Origin: a virus
Length of the DNA stretch: 21,484 bases
IMG/VR virus record: IMGVR_UViG_3300031772_000336
Span: 1-21,484 of that record
Direction: 5' to 3' (one strand)
Shown here: piece by piece, positions 14,078-21,097 of the stretch
Layout: each line of letters starts with the position of its first letter
How positions within the stretch are numbered: position 1 is the first letter of the stretch
Program-made: the position numbers and the translations under genes
The notes under the pieces: model-generated
What the model was told of the DNA's origin: nothing
Databases searched by the model: none
What the model saw: only the letters and a program-made list of their open reading frames with translations

Positions 14078-16810
14078 ATGCCTGCACCGATTATACCGTG
14101 GCAACCAAGTAACATTCCCACTGAGATTCAGAATGAGCTGAATCGTAGGAAAGTAAATCGAAGTTTTAACTATATCAACAGCGCTAAAGTGGGTACATGG
14201 GATAAAACAACAGGTGATTGGAATAAATACAAAGGGCCGATGACCGCGTGGGTTCGTATGTGTTCCAATGGAGCTGGTCATCCTGCTACTAAAAAAGAAA
14301 GATTTGTTTTACATGGCGGTAAAGATTTTTACACGTCATACGGCTATCAACAAAATACTAATCAGGGAAGGCATCAGATTATTGGTTGGACGCCCGGAGA
14401 TATTGGTGGTCAACCACCTGAACCACACATCATAGATACGGCTCTAACCAAAAACTATCCGATTGGAGTACCAAGTCCTGAAATAACAAGAATCGAAGTT
14501 ACGGTACAAAAAGAACTCTATCGCCGAGCCAAAGTAGAATGGATTTGTTTTTCTTGGGAACAACTCCAATATATGACCCCATATTTTTTGATTCCAAGAA
14601 TCACGGTTATGATGGAGTGGGGTTGGAATCTTTTTAATCCAACTTCTCTTGTTAATATCGCTAATAAAAATGAAATGAGAAATCTGTTTAATAATCCGTA
14701 TCCGCTTTATACAGATAACATCATTCGTTCAAACGGAAACTACGATGTAATCTATGGGTTTATTACCAATTTTGATTGGTCGGTTGAAGGAAACAAAATA
14801 ATAGTATCAACAGAAATTACATCTAAAGATCGATTATACTCTGGTATAGCTATAGATTCTACACTTCACTCAAAGGCCGATAATAACTGGGACGGCACCA
14901 TCCCGACCGGTGCCGGCGCTCTCCAATCCGTTAAACAATTTTTAGATGAAGGTAACACACTCAAAAATCTTGTGGGAATGGCTGAAAAATCTTTAAAGGA
15001 CATGGAAGTATCTTTAACAAAAACTCAAAACTCTGCACCACTTTTGGGAATAGTACAAGAATTGTTAGAGTTGGAAGCGAAGGTGTCGGCAACTGACGAA
15101 CCTGAAGAATATTTTAAACTTAGCGAAAAACAAGACTTAAAAACATCGTATCTTTACGGTGTATTTGCAGGACGAGAAGGAAAAGGATCAAAAGCAGAAA
15201 AGTGGATAGGACCAAGACCCACAAACAATAATGATTGGGATTCTGCGGGTAATACTACAGCAGAAAATACGTGGTTGAATATGGGATTAATAGTAGAAAT
15301 ATTAAATTACTTTTCTAAACGGCAAGGAGTTGGAAATGATGCAATGTTTGAGGTTGAAATATTTTATTCAGTAATAACCGGACACCCAAATCTTATATCA
15401 TGTGACAGAAGAGTTTTAATTCCAAACTATCAAGCTCCAAAATTTCATTATGGATTGATAGGACAAGATAAAATACCATATAATCCTCTGAAAAAAGATG
15501 ACTGGTATAAACAGGACGTTGAGGATTTAGATACGATAACTAAAGCTGATAAAAAGTTGTATAGAACATTTTATCAGGGAAACGAAGGAATGAATAAATG
15601 TTATAGGAATAATTTGGAAAAAATAATCAATGTTAATCGGTATATAGCTAAAGGAAGACAACCTAAAGAAGTTACAACAGCATTGTATAGTTTTCCAGCC
15701 GCTTATCGAAAAGAATTTCATGGCGGACAAATTGTGGAAAAGGATTTTTCCGGTCTTTTATCCAATATCTATTTTTCTTTGGCTGAATTTAAAAAAATCG
15801 TGACTGATGCAAAAACGTATGTTGCTGTATATGATGCCATATTTGCAGTATTAAAGGGTGCAAGTGGCAATCTTTGGGATTTGTCTTTGATTGAAAACCA
15901 ACAGGGAAAACTTACTATTGCTGATAAGAATTATTCGGGTCCAGCTAATTTTAAAAAGAGTTCCGAAGTTTACGATTTTAGTTACTATGATGCGGATAGT
16001 ATAATCAAAAGTCTCAAATTTCGCCCACAACTATCCGATGCTCAAGCCACCCGTGCTATCTATTCCAATACTAACAATCAGGATAGTAAATTTTCCTATT
16101 CAGACCGCAACGATCTATTAGATTACAAATTTAGGGATGCAGTTATTTTGCCCGCAGATGAAAGTATTTCCCCTGACGTGGCTGGGACTAAAGAGAAGCA
16201 AATGCAAAATGAACTTAAAGGTATATTGAGTGGAATACAGGTCATAAACAATCCAAAAGACGATTCATTACAGATGACTATAGCTGGGACCATAAAACTT
16301 GAAAAACGAAACGTCACAGTTATTACACAACGATCTGGGGGTAACCCGGCAGGAGCCGCACGCGTGACCAGTACAAAAATGGTCCCTGTTCCCGACACCT
16401 TCGAAATTGTAAAATTGGTATTACCATCTTCACCCCTATTAGGAATGATTTTAAATGACGAAGATTTCGATAATAATCCCCGATATTGCGCAATTCAACC
16501 TGGCATCACCGCTGAGTTAACTCTTGAAGGCATCGGCGGTCTGAGAACGTTTCAGTATTTCCGAATTCGAAATCTTCCTGAACCTTACAGTCATAGAAAT
16601 ATCATATTCCGAATTGTTGATGTGGTACAATCCATTAATGGTGGAATCTGGGAAACCACGATTAAAGCGGGTATTTTACCTTTACGAAAATATATCATTA
16701 AACAACTGGGAATAAAGGATATAGATCTTCGGCGGGTTGATACTGATAATATTAGTATTATTGATTCGCCAGTCAATCCTGCTGACAACCGAAGTCAGGT
16801 CCAAAGATAA
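14078..16810 (+). CDS. Large baseplate hub-like structural protein
   Basis: A 910-residue protein, the longest complete CDS here. Residues about 147-188 contain LYRRAKVEWICFSWEQL followed by a Pro-Arg-(Ile/Val) strand and MEWGWNLF, a segment I associate with hub proteins of large T4-related phages. Residues about 806-880 have IQPGITAELTLEGIGGLR, then RIRNLPEPY, an IIFRIVDVV strand, and W-x-TTIKAGILPL, a tail-hub beta-domain signature (the gp27/gp44-like fold family). A role in the central hub that grips the tail tube and spike is inferred. No lysozyme or needle-like repeat is visible. It starts 3 bases after the gp53-like gene without an SD and is the last virion gene before the polymerase. 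A phage-specific expansion of about 500 residues in the middle is unassigned. Confidence 0.7.
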   Translation: MPAPIIPWQPSNIPTEIQNELNRRKVNRSFNYINSAKVGTWDKTTGDWNKYKGPMTAWVRMCSNGAGHPATKKERFVLHGGKDFYTSYGYQQNTNQGRHQIIGWTPGDIGGQPPEPHIIDTALTKNYPIGVPSPEITRIEVTVQKELYRRAKVEWICFSWEQLQYMTPYFLIPRITVMMEWGWNLFNPTSLVNIANKNEMRNLFNNPYPLYTDNIIRSNGNYDVIYGFITNFDWSVEGNKIIVSTEITSKDRLYSGIAIDSTLHSKADNNWDGTIPTGAGALQSVKQFLDEGNTLKNLVGMAEKSLKDMEVSLTKTQNSAPLLGIVQELLELEAKVSATDEPEEYFKLSEKQDLKTSYLYGVFAGREGKGSKAEKWIGPRPTNNNDWDSAGNTTAENTWLNMGLIVEILNYFSKRQGVGNDAMFEVEIFYSVITGHPNLISCDRRVLIPNYQAPKFHYGLIGQDKIPYNPLKKDDWYKQDVEDLDTITKADKKLYRTFYQGNEGMNKCYRNNLEKIINVNRYIAKGRQPKEVTTALYSFPAAYRKEFHGGQIVEKDFSGLLSNIYFSLAEFKKIVTDAKTYVAVYDAIFAVLKGASGNLWDLSLIENQQGKLTIADKNYSGPANFKKSSEVYDFSYYDADSIIKSLKFRPQLSDAQATRAIYSNTNNQDSKFSYSDRNDLLDYKFRDAVILPADESISPDVAGTKEKQMQNELKGILSGIQVINNPKDDSLQMTIAGTIKLEKRNVTVITQRSGGNPAGAARVTSTKMVPVPDTFEIVKLVLPSSPLLGMILNDEDFDNNPRYCAIQPGITAELTLEGIGGLRTFQYFRIRNLPEPYSHRNIIFRIVDVVQSINGGIWETTIKAGILPLRKYIIKQLGIKDIDLRRVDTDNISIIDSPVNPADNRSQVQR

Positions 16811-16816
16811 GATAAG

Positions 16817-16844
16817 TTGACTTTTTTCTCAAATGGAGTAATCT
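16817..16844 (+). promoter_or_regulatory. Candidate host sigma70-type promoter before the polymerase gene
   Basis: TTGACT (16817-16822) and TAATCT (16839-16844) are separated by 16 bases in the 43-base gap after the hub gene. It is the only good -35/-10 pair I see between genes in this window, and it marks the change from virion genes to a replication gene. The start would fall near 16851, only a few bases from ATG 16854, so the transcript would be nearly leaderless. Confidence 0.4.
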
Positions 16845-16853
16845 ATCCACAGA

Positions 16854-18206
16854 ATGATAGACTCCCAGACCGGTTATAATAACTTCATAAACGATATTGT
16901 GGGACACGGACTTATTTTACATGTTGTTCCGACCGATCCGTATGTCCATCCAGTTGTGTCGGTTCCTGCTATTCTTTTCATTTATGATACTACGACCAAA
17001 AAGACCTATTCTATTGCTTTTAACCATCAAGACCTGAAGTGTTCTATTTCAGTGGAGGAAGTCACCAAGTTACTAAATAATCATAATGCTGCTGTATGGG
17101 CATTCAATAAGAAGGCTTTAATACAGACCTTACCAATCAAAGGACTTTACGATATCAATCTGCTCATTTTCCTGTATCATTCCAAGTTAATCGAGCAAGA
17201 AACCCATGAAACTGCCGCTCATCGCTTTATCAAGCGAAACCAACACGGGTTTAACGCTATAAACCGAGCAATCCCCCTCACCAAACACCTTGAAGCATTC
17301 AGTGAAATGGTGGCAGAGTTTTTGTCGTTGGTTGAAGGTTGTAAAAGAGACGTGGGTTATGTAAAGGAAAACGAAGTCATTTTGGAAACCTTGGCAAAAA
17401 TAGAAGCCAACGGAATCTACGTCAATCCCGAATGTTTTCGTAATCATTTTTCGGCGGAAGTGTATGAAAGTAATAAAATTTACAGCCAGTATAACATTTA
17501 TACATCCACCGGCCGCCCCAGTAATCATTTTCAAAATGTAAACTATGCTGCTTTAAACCGGGAAGATGGCTCCCGAAAGTGTTTTATATCCCGTTTTGGT
17601 CAAAATGGTAAAATGGTCTTAATCGACTATTCAGCGTTTCATCCACGAATTATCAGTTATTTGACCGACTTTCCCATATCGATTGACGTGGATATGTATC
17701 AGTATTTAGCGGAGTTGTATTTTAACCGAAACAATATCACGGAATACGATATCGATGAGGCTAAGAAAATAACCTTTCGCCAGCTTTACGGCGGCGTCGA
17801 TGAGCAGTATGAAGGTATCAAATATTTCGCTCATTTAAAATCATTTATGTATCGGAACTGGGAAGATTTTAAACGACAAGGCTACGTAGAAACACCAATA
17901 TTCAAACGTAGAATCACCAATCAACATTTGCTTAATGCTAATCCACCCAAGCTACTCAACTATATCTTGCAAGCTACAGAAACGGAACTGGCTATTCCCG
18001 CTTTAAAACAGGTAAGCCAGTATCTTGAGACAAAAGAAACTATACCTGTGTTATACACTTATGACTCTGTTCTTTTTGACTTTTGTAAGGATGACGGTTC
18101 TCAAACGCTAATGGATATTGCTACGATAATGAAAATGGGCGATAGATTTCCCATCAAGATATACGCGGGCGATTCTTACAACTCAGTTAAACAAATCTGC
18201 GCATAA
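16854..18206 (+). CDS. Small family A DNA polymerase with divergent motifs
   Basis: A 450-residue protein with the family A polymerase order. TGRPS with QNVNYAAL matches the TGR...LQN region of E. coli Pol I. Motif A is LIDYSAFHPR with the metal-binding D258. Motif B is AKKITFRQLYGG with K304, F308 and Y312 in the places of K758, F762 and Y766. Motif C is YTYDSVLFD with D404 for D882. Differences: Glu710 is replaced by His263, Glu883 by Ser405, and Arg754 by Ile. The first 120 residues resemble a collapsed 3'-5' exonuclease domain (AFNKKALIQTLP, LYDINLLIFL) without the DxE motif, so proofreading is unlikely from this chain. At 450 residues it is far shorter than Pol I (928) or T7 polymerase (704). 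It may be the replicative enzyme with a separate exonuclease, or a repair enzyme. Confidence 0.85.
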   Translation: MIDSQTGYNNFINDIVGHGLILHVVPTDPYVHPVVSVPAILFIYDTTTKKTYSIAFNHQDLKCSISVEEVTKLLNNHNAAVWAFNKKALIQTLPIKGLYDINLLIFLYHSKLIEQETHETAAHRFIKRNQHGFNAINRAIPLTKHLEAFSEMVAEFLSLVEGCKRDVGYVKENEVILETLAKIEANGIYVNPECFRNHFSAEVYESNKIYSQYNIYTSTGRPSNHFQNVNYAALNREDGSRKCFISRFGQNGKMVLIDYSAFHPRIISYLTDFPISIDVDMYQYLAELYFNRNNITEYDIDEAKKITFRQLYGGVDEQYEGIKYFAHLKSFMYRNWEDFKRQGYVETPIFKRRITNQHLLNANPPKLLNYILQATETELAIPALKQVSQYLETKETIPVLYTYDSVLFDFCKDDGSQTLMDIATIMKMGDRFPIKIYAGDSYNSVKQICA

Positions 18207-18224
18207 CTTTGAGTTTCCCAAAGA

Positions 18225-18232
18225 TATTTATT
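18225..18232 (+). promoter_or_regulatory. TATTTATT box before the 550-residue protein gene
   Basis: TATTTATT ends 7 bases before ATG 18240, in the 33-base gap after the polymerase gene. Its presence suggests that the genes behind the polymerase can also be transcribed late. No SD separates it from the start codon. Confidence 0.4.
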
Positions 18233-18239
18233 CATAACG

Positions 18240-19892
18240 ATGAATAGTCGAGAGAAACTCATAGAACGTGTGTTACGGGATGTATCATTCCGCCTTCCTT
18301 GTGGCGGAGCTTTTCTTGACTTTACTGACCATACTCAGTTTTCTCTTATCAAGGAGGCGTTGAAAAATCATGGCGTAAAATCAACAGAAATCGCGGTCAT
18401 TATCAAAGAACTTCAGGTACCCGACAAAAAGAAACAACCCAAGACTGAAATATCAGAAGAAGACATTTCTCTACTTCAGCGGTTGGGATTGGATATGCAA
18501 CCTAACGATATCAAGAGTAAGGTTGATACTGCCAGCGTGGAAGAAAAACATACCACATTTGATACGGGTGGAGGTCATCGAGTATTCCAACCCAAGAAAA
18601 TCGGTTATCGCCAGCTTGAAGATTTCATTGAAACTCAAAAGATTTGTTATGTTACGACTTCTAAAACGGTAGGCAAACTACGTTCCCAGGATAATATTCG
18701 GGTGGTTCAGTGGGGCCGGTCAAAAGGCCCAGGCCAGGGATTTTTCGATCAGATCATTTCCATTTACAAACTCATCAAATCATTCCAAGACAAGATTGTG
18801 GTATCAGTCAAAGCTCCCATAGGCCAAAACTACGAATTAAGTAGAGTTGAAGAGATTAACAAAGTATTGGAAGCTTCGGTTAGTCCATTCCGTTTATTTA
18901 TAGAGAAGGATGGAGTTATCAAGGATATGGGAGTTTTCATAAAGAAATCACATAAGGTTTTGGGTGTGGGAAAAGCGGATATCGCTTTATTAGACGATCA
19001 TAATCAGGAAGTATTTTGGGTATCCTACAAACACGGAGACTTTTTCGGCAAAGAAGGCCGTATAGCTCAATACGGCCCCGCTGAGTTTCCTTTTCAACAA
19101 TATGGTTCCCTACAAAACCTGTATGACCGTTCGTTGGGATCGGAAGAGGACATCGCGGAAATAGAAGATGTGCCGGGTGAGGATATCAAAAAGATAATCA
19201 ACCATTTTATCCACTCCATACTCAAAAAATCAGGCGTAGAAAAATATAGCATGTATGACGTTGAGGAAGTTACTGGAACTCCTGACGGAAGTTATGAGGT
19301 TCATTTTAAGAACAACAAAAAAGTTCCAATAGCTGAGACTCACCCGTTGTTTCCTGTATTTGACGATTTGGAAGTGTATCGTAAGCTAGTCAAATTTTTG
19401 GATAAAGGGCCGGGCAACATACATTTCTACCTTCAGGGAACCAAGGAATACTATTTTAACTTTCTCAAATCCAAACTGCTTGACCCGAAAAGCTTGAAAA
19501 CCATTGCCGGTAAATCTATTTATGGAGTGGACTTTTACATCGGAAATTCTGACTTTGGACGGGAGAATGTGAATATGCTTCTCCAGACCAGTAAAACACT
19601 TATGGTATCTCAACATAAACAAGCTAAGAATACAGATTTCGAAGATGTTGATGGTATCATTATTAAAACTGATGAAATGGGGCATATTCTTTTCAACCCA
19701 AACCTTCCTGATGAAGACGTTAAACAAGCATTCGATGTCATAGACCAATACACACCAATTCTTTACATAAGGTTTACCAAGAAAGAAGTGTTTAGATGGA
19801 ATAACGAAAACGGCCGGAATATTATTCTTGGAGGTAGATGTATGATATTGCCCAAAGGAAAGAAAGCCAACCGGGCGGAAGAGATTAAATAA
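18240..19892 (+). CDS. Protein of unknown function with nuclease-like core and virion-leader-like N-terminus
   Basis: A 550-residue protein. Its first 60 residues (KLIERVLRD, then a Pro-Cys-Gly-Gly turn, FLDF and an HGV helix) resemble the N-terminus of the next protein. The middle contains KADIALLDD (D247) followed 17 residues later by WVSYK (K264) and then FPFQQYGSLQ; this spacing and strand order suggest a PD-(D/E)xK nuclease-type core, though the usual Glu/Asp before x-Lys is Ser262. Related large-phage proteins with SYK-HG and QQYG motifs are, as far as I recall, uncharacterised. The C-terminal 150 residues are strand-rich with no motif I know. It starts 33 bases after the polymerase gene and ends 1 base before the next start. 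It could be a nuclease in DNA processing or a protein injected with the DNA; neither is shown. Confidence 0.75.
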   Translation: MNSREKLIERVLRDVSFRLPCGGAFLDFTDHTQFSLIKEALKNHGVKSTEIAVIIKELQVPDKKKQPKTEISEEDISLLQRLGLDMQPNDIKSKVDTASVEEKHTTFDTGGGHRVFQPKKIGYRQLEDFIETQKICYVTTSKTVGKLRSQDNIRVVQWGRSKGPGQGFFDQIISIYKLIKSFQDKIVVSVKAPIGQNYELSRVEEINKVLEASVSPFRLFIEKDGVIKDMGVFIKKSHKVLGVGKADIALLDDHNQEVFWVSYKHGDFFGKEGRIAQYGPAEFPFQQYGSLQNLYDRSLGSEEDIAEIEDVPGEDIKKIINHFIHSILKKSGVEKYSMYDVEEVTGTPDGSYEVHFKNNKKVPIAETHPLFPVFDDLEVYRKLVKFLDKGPGNIHFYLQGTKEYYFNFLKSKLLDPKSLKTIAGKSIYGVDFYIGNSDFGRENVNMLLQTSKTLMVSQHKQAKNTDFEDVDGIIIKTDEMGHILFNPNLPDEDVKQAFDVIDQYTPILYIRFTKKEVFRWNNENGRNIILGGRCMILPKGKKANRAEEIK

Positions 19893-19893
19893 T

Positions 19894-20577
19894 ATGAGTA
19901 AGCTAATAGATAGGATTTTAAATGAAATCAGCCTTGATGATCGGATACCCAACGGGATATTTGATATTGCTGAAGATACTCACATGGATGTTCTCCGTGA
20001 GTATTTGACCAGCAAAGGTATTGAAGAAGAAGCCGTAAAAGAGTTTTGCAATCGTGTTGTCGAAGGAAAATATCCTGAACGACAAGCTTACAATGCTAAA
20101 GGCATTTTAGTGACGTTCCCTACACCGGAATATAAAGCAAAAGCGATTGGTAAGGGAACTCATTTTGAGAAAAATCCCACTAAAGCCGCGCCCAACATTT
20201 TTGGCGGAGCCGAAGCACCCCAGCAGGCTCCCGCTCCCGCAGGTGGTGGCCAACCGCCGCCACCTACGGGCAAAACTTCGCTTCCATTGTCTCAGGCTCA
20301 AACCGCAGCTCCGCCGCAGCCAGGACAATCAGAACCGCCTCCTGATCAACCTACACCGACTACGACTGCTGCGCCCCAGGCTACTCCAACTGCGGCTGAA
20401 CCGCCACCGGAACCAACAGAACTTCCACCGGTGCCCACAAAATCGCCAGCGGAAAAGGAGGCTAATAAGAAAGCTATCAAAGCAATGATGAAAAGTAGCG
20501 ATTCCTATTTGGAAGAAGTTGCTGAATGGTTAACTGAAACTCGCCCCAGGCATTTGTTGGGACGAATAAACCTATGA
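19894..20577 (+). CDS. Unknown phage protein with conserved N-terminal domain and Pro-rich tail
   Basis: A 227-residue protein. Residues 1-60 share a domain with the preceding protein (KLIDRILNE, a Pro-Asn-Gly turn, FDI, DTH, a KGI helix). Residues about 48-85 have EGKYPERQAY, GILVTFPTPEYK and KAIGKGTHF, a compact conserved module I associate with virion or accessory proteins of T4-related phages, function unknown. Residues about 100-190 are Pro/Ala/Gln/Thr-rich and certainly disordered. A short charged helix with SYLEEVAEWL closes the protein. ATG 19894 lies 1 base after the upstream stop, and its own stop overlaps the next start as ATGA, so the three genes are tightly coupled. The name must stay hypothetical. 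Confidence 0.75.
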   Translation: MSKLIDRILNEISLDDRIPNGIFDIAEDTHMDVLREYLTSKGIEEEAVKEFCNRVVEGKYPERQAYNAKGILVTFPTPEYKAKAIGKGTHFEKNPTKAAPNIFGGAEAPQQAPAPAGGGQPPPPTGKTSLPLSQAQTAAPPQPGQSEPPPDQPTPTTTAAPQATPTAAEPPPEPTELPPVPTKSPAEKEANKKAIKAMMKSSDSYLEEVAEWLTETRPRHLLGRINL

Positions 20578-20972
20578 CCGATAATAGGCAGTTACTTTGC
20601 ACGTTCTCCACGGTAAAGGCGTTTCGACAGACAATCGAAGACATCAAAAAGTTTTACAATGTCCAAAATAGCAGATTTTTTGTCTTTTTAAACGAAGTTA
20701 ATCCGAAAGAAGTTTTTGTCACCTACAACATTCTCAATGACGGTAAAGAGTTTCCAAAATTTCCCAACACCATTTCTATTCACCGAAAAAAACAGACCAA
20801 TACTCTCTATACATTGAACGCGATGAATCAAGTTATTCGAGACGAAAACGGCGGAGAGTTCGACAAAACTTTTTCGGTAAACTGGCCGCTGTATCAAAAT
20901 TCTCTTATCATAACCGGTGAACCTTCTCTACGTGTTATTTCAATAAAAATCCTTGAAATTATAAGCGAATAA
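20574..20972 (+). CDS. Conserved small phage protein of unknown function next to the gp32 gene
   Basis: A 132-residue protein whose ATG overlaps the previous stop (ATGA), indicating translational coupling. It opens with QLLCTFSTVKAF, continues with a helix and FFVFLNEV and VTYNIL strands, then carries a striking TISIHRKKQTNTLYTLNAMN stretch at about 62-84, a VNWPLYQNSLII segment, and ends in a short helix. The His-Arg-Lys-Lys...Asn-Thr-Leu-Tyr-Thr block is of a kind I recall from other T4-related phages, where the proteins are unnamed. In T4 the genes before gene 32 are 33 and 59, but I see no resemblance to either. It is small and basic in the middle, so nucleic-acid or protein binding is possible; that is inference only. 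Confidence 0.75.
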   Translation: MTDNRQLLCTFSTVKAFRQTIEDIKKFYNVQNSRFFVFLNEVNPKEVFVTYNILNDGKEFPKFPNTISIHRKKQTNTLYTLNAMNQVIRDENGGEFDKTFSVNWPLYQNSLIITGEPSLRVISIKILEIISE

Positions 20973-21036
20973 TCTCTTCTTATAAGTTGATTTTCAGTTA
21001 TTTCTGCCGTATCCTTTATATGTATTAGTGAGTGAA

Positions 21037-21052
21037 GATTAATCGTTAATCG
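21037..21052 (+). repeat. TTAATCG tandem repeat and small inverted repeat in the gp32 leader
   Basis: TTAATCG is repeated directly at 21039-21045 and 21046-21052. GATTAA (21037-21042) and TTAATC (21046-21051) form a 6-bp inverted repeat around a 3-base loop. It lies 46 bases before the gp32-like start and may be an operator or part of a leader RNA structure. Confidence 0.45.
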
Positions 21053-21063
21053 AGTAACTTAAC

Positions 21064-21085
21064 TAAACAATAAACCAGTAAACCA
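21064..21085 (+). promoter_or_regulatory. Three tandem TAAAC-type heptamers, candidate gp32 autoregulatory operator
   Basis: TAAACAA (21064-21070), TAAACCA (21071-21077) and TAAACCA (21079-21085) stand in a row directly before the AAAGGA SD. The region is A-rich and unlikely to fold. T4 gp32 represses its own translation by binding cooperatively along an unstructured A/U-rich leader that reaches the ribosome site; this layout is what such an operator would look like. Confidence 0.45.
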
Positions 21086-21097
21086 AAGGAAAAGTAT

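Noticed and set aside
18207-18224. CTTTG/CAAAG pairing after the polymerase gene as a terminator
   Set aside because: Five base pairs only, no T-run, and the next box and start codon follow directly.
18895-18902. Exact TATTTATA inside the 550-residue protein gene
   Set aside because: It lies well within a coding region with no gene start behind it, so I treat it as chance. It shows the octamer is not exclusive to gaps between genes.
20147-20488. Plus-strand ORF of 113 codons rich in Arg, Pro and Leu
   Set aside because: It is a frame shadow of the Pro-rich tail of the 227-residue protein; biased base composition keeps it open.
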